NCBI GenBank assembly: GCA_007133055.1
Contig: SLNM01000262.1
Coordinates: 1 to 7,817, forward strand
DNA: 7,817 nucleotides
Direction of reading: 5' to 3'
DNA from: Lentisphaeria bacterium
Lineage (GTDB): Bacteria > Verrucomicrobiota > Lentisphaeria > Oligosphaerales > PUNB01
Part shown: positions 6,054 through 7,817 of the stretch, piece by piece
Position numbering within the stretch: position 1 is the stretch's first letter
Layout of the letters: each line of letters opens with the position of its first letter
Notes under the pieces: generated by a model
Seen by the model: only the letters and a program-made list of their open reading frames with translations
Databases searched by the model: none
Told to the model about the DNA's origin: nothing
Translations under genes and position numbers: made by a program

Positions 6054-7817
6054 ATGAGTGAAAAACTGAACTGGGGACTACTGGCCACTGGCAATATCGC
6101 CAACGCCCTGGCCAATGGCATTCAACGTTCGCGGACCGGGCGCTTGCTGGCGGCGGCCAGCCGGTCGCTGGAGAAGGCGCAGGATTTCGCCAAAAAATAC
6201 GACATCCCCCGCGCCTACGGCTCCTACGAGGAACTGCTGGCCGACCCCGAGGTCGAGGCGGTCTATATTTCGACTCCGCATTCCTTCCATGCCGAGTGGG
6301 CGGTCAAGGCGGCCGAGGCGGGCAAGCATATTCTCTGCGAAAAACCGCTGGCTTTGAACGCGGCCGAGGCGATGGCGGTGGTCGAGGCGGCCCGCCAAAA
6401 CCGGGTTTTCCTGCTGGAAGCCTTCATGTACCGCTGCCATCCGCTGACCGACAAGCTGCTGGAGCTGGTGCGCGACCGGGCGGTCGGCGAGCTGCGGATG
6501 ATTCGGGCCTCGTTCAGTTTCCAGGCCGGCTTCAATCCCGAGGGACGGCTTTTCAACAACCGCCTGGCCGGCGGCGGCATCCTCGATGTCGGCTGCTACC
6601 CGGTGTCGATGTCGCGTCTTGTGGCCGGAGCCGCGCTCGGCCGCCCCTTCGCCGATCCGCTGCGGGTGGTCGGAGCCGGACATCTGCTGCCGGAGACCGG
6701 GGTGGACGCCTACGCCGCCGCCGTTCTGCAATTCGAGAACGGGATTCTGGCCCAGGTCAGCGCCGGGGTCAGACTCAATCAGGAGAATGATTTGACCCTT
6801 TACTGCGACGATGGCCGCATACGCGTGGACACCCCATGGTTCGGCTCAGGCCGCGAAGGGGGCCGCGCCGTGATCGAAATCCTGCCGCAGAACGGCGCGC
6901 CCCGCGAGGAGGTGGTGGAGACCGATCAATGGCTCTACACTTTCGAGGCGGACACGGTGGGCCTGGCGGTGCTGGACCGCCAGTTGCAGGCATCGGCCAT
7001 GACCTGGGACGACAGCCTCGGCAACATGCGGACGCTGGACGCCTGGCGACGCGAGACCGGCCTGGAGTACGAGTCGGAAAAGATCGAGTTCCCATTCCCC
7101 ACCATCACCCGCCGCCCCCTGGCCAAAGCGGCGGACGCCCCGATGACCTACGGCCGCCTGCCCGGCTTGGACCTGCCGGTTTCGCGCCTGGTCTACGGCT
7201 GCGACAAACAGTCTTCGATGCCGCATGCCGCCGTCGCCTTCGACGATTTCTTCCAGCGCGGTGGCAACACCTTCGACACCGCCTACATCTACGGCGGCGG
7301 CCTGCCGGAGCGCCTGCTGGGAGCCTGGATCAGGCAGCGGGAAGTGCGCGACCAGGTCAATGTCATGGTCAAGGGCGCCCATACCCCCGAGTGCCGGCCG
7401 GAGGCGGCGGGCGAACAGTTGGCGGTCTCGCTGGAACGCCTGCAGATCGAGTGCGCCGACCTGTACCTGCTGCATCGCGACAACCCGCGCGTGCCGGTCG
7501 GCGAGTTTGTCGAGGCGTTGAACGAGCAGGGTCGGGCCGGGCGTCTGCGGTTGTTCGGAGTTTCCAACTGGTCCGTCGAGCGGATCGAGGCGGCCAACGC
7601 CTACGCCGCGGAGAGAGGGCTGCGCGGAATCGCCGCGGTCAGCAACAATTTCAGCCTGGCGCGGATGGTCGATCCGGTCTGGACCGGCTGCGTGGCCGCC
7701 TCGGAGCCGGAGCAGAAAGAATGGTTCGAACGAAGCCAAACCCCGCTCTTCGCATGGTCCAGCCAGGCCCGGGGCTTTTTCACCGAACGGGCCGGCCGCG
7801 GCCGCGAGGCCGACCCG
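6054..7817 (+). CDS. Gfo/Idh/MocA dehydrogenase fused to aldo/keto reductase (3' end outside window)
   Basis: The frame runs 588 codons to the window edge without a stop. The start is supported by GGGAG (6041-6045) eight bases before the ATG and by a family-typical N-terminus. Residues 1 to about 335 form a Gfo/Idh/MocA dehydrogenase: nucleotide-binding WGLLATGNIA (7-16), the EKP motif (96-98) with catalytic Lys97, and GGGILDVGCYP (173-183), where Asp178 and Tyr182 take the usual D...H/Y positions as in glucose-fructose oxidoreductase relatives. After a linker (about 336-362), an aldo/keto reductase barrel begins. Its tetrad is complete: Asp408 and Tyr413 (FDTAYIYG), Lys440 and His474 (LLHRDNP), followed by GVSNW (502-506). 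About 90-110 residues of the barrel are probably missing. Both halves use NAD(P)(H) and commonly act on sugars, polyols or aldehydes; the substrate cannot be read from the sequence. No signal peptide is visible, so it is probably cytosolic. Confidence 0.9.
   Translation, partial: MSEKLNWGLLATGNIANALANGIQRSRTGRLLAAASRSLEKAQDFAKKYDIPRAYGSYEELLADPEVEAVYISTPHSFHAEWAVKAAEAGKHILCEKPLALNAAEAMAVVEAARQNRVFLLEAFMYRCHPLTDKLLELVRDRAVGELRMIRASFSFQAGFNPEGRLFNNRLAGGGILDVGCYPVSMSRLVAGAALGRPFADPLRVVGAGHLLPETGVDAYAAAVLQFENGILAQVSAGVRLNQENDLTLYCDDGRIRVDTPWFGSGREGGRAVIEILPQNGAPREEVVETDQWLYTFEADTVGLAVLDRQLQASAMTWDDSLGNMRTLDAWRRETGLEYESEKIEFPFPTITRRPLAKAADAPMTYGRLPGLDLPVSRLVYGCDKQSSMPHAAVAFDDFFQRGGNTFDTAYIYGGGLPERLLGAWIRQREVRDQVNVMVKGAHTPECRPEAAGEQLAVSLERLQIECADLYLLHRDNPRVPVGEFVEALNEQGRAGRLRLFGVSNWSVERIEAANAYAAERGLRGIAAVSNNFSLARMVDPVWTGCVAASEPEQKEWFERSQTPLFAWSSQARGFFTERAGRGREADP

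Noticed and set aside
6078..6731. Minus-strand open frame of 217 codons
   Set aside because: It is antisense to the Gfo/Idh/MocA domain and has no recognisable motifs.
6846..7739. Minus-strand open frame of 297 codons
   Set aside because: It is the antisense of the fusion gene, whose catalytic motifs fix the real strand and frame.

Overview
The window is G+C-rich and shows no transfer system, plasmid backbone, phage genes or CRISPR array. It holds three complete genes and one gene cut by the right edge: purD (+, 583-1851), a CLC chloride channel/transporter with a CBS pair (-, 1848-3647), aspS (-, 3660-5447), and a fused Gfo/Idh/MocA-aldo/keto reductase (+, from 6054 to the window end without a stop). 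I found no rRNA or tRNA.

No marker fixes the organism. The aspS N-terminus (MHRYRTHNC) and its motif 2 ([11 protein letters not shown]) resemble the AspRS subtype I associate with alphaproteobacteria and some other Gram-negative lineages. The Gfo/Idh-AKR fusion is an architecture I recall from PVC bacteria (Lentisphaerota, Verrucomicrobiota). A Gram-negative bacterium, possibly of the PVC group, is my best guess at low confidence.

Layout. Positions 1-582 contain no convincing gene. They hold a 145-bp element with 30-bp imperfect inverted-repeat ends, a GC-rich stem-loop, two terminator-like hairpins, and a leader before purD that includes a perfect 12-bp inverted repeat. purD has an excellent ribosome binding site. 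It converges on the CLC gene and their ends overlap by 4 bp. aspS and the CLC gene are read from the same strand with a 12-bp gap and are probably co-transcribed. Between aspS and the divergent fusion gene lies 606 bp without a supported gene. That stretch carries a candidate promoter on each strand and an inverted repeat straddling the fusion gene's candidate -10.

The genes do not form one pathway. purD performs the second step of purine synthesis, away from any other visible pur gene. aspS charges tRNA and has a His typical of non-discriminating enzymes. The CLC protein moves anions and lacks the internal proton glutamate of the E. coli antiporter. The fusion enzyme probably acts on sugars or polyols. 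I see no clear new defence or mobile system. The points most worth a second look are the two-module oxidoreductase, the CLC substitutions, the 30-bp inverted-repeat element, and the purD leader structure.
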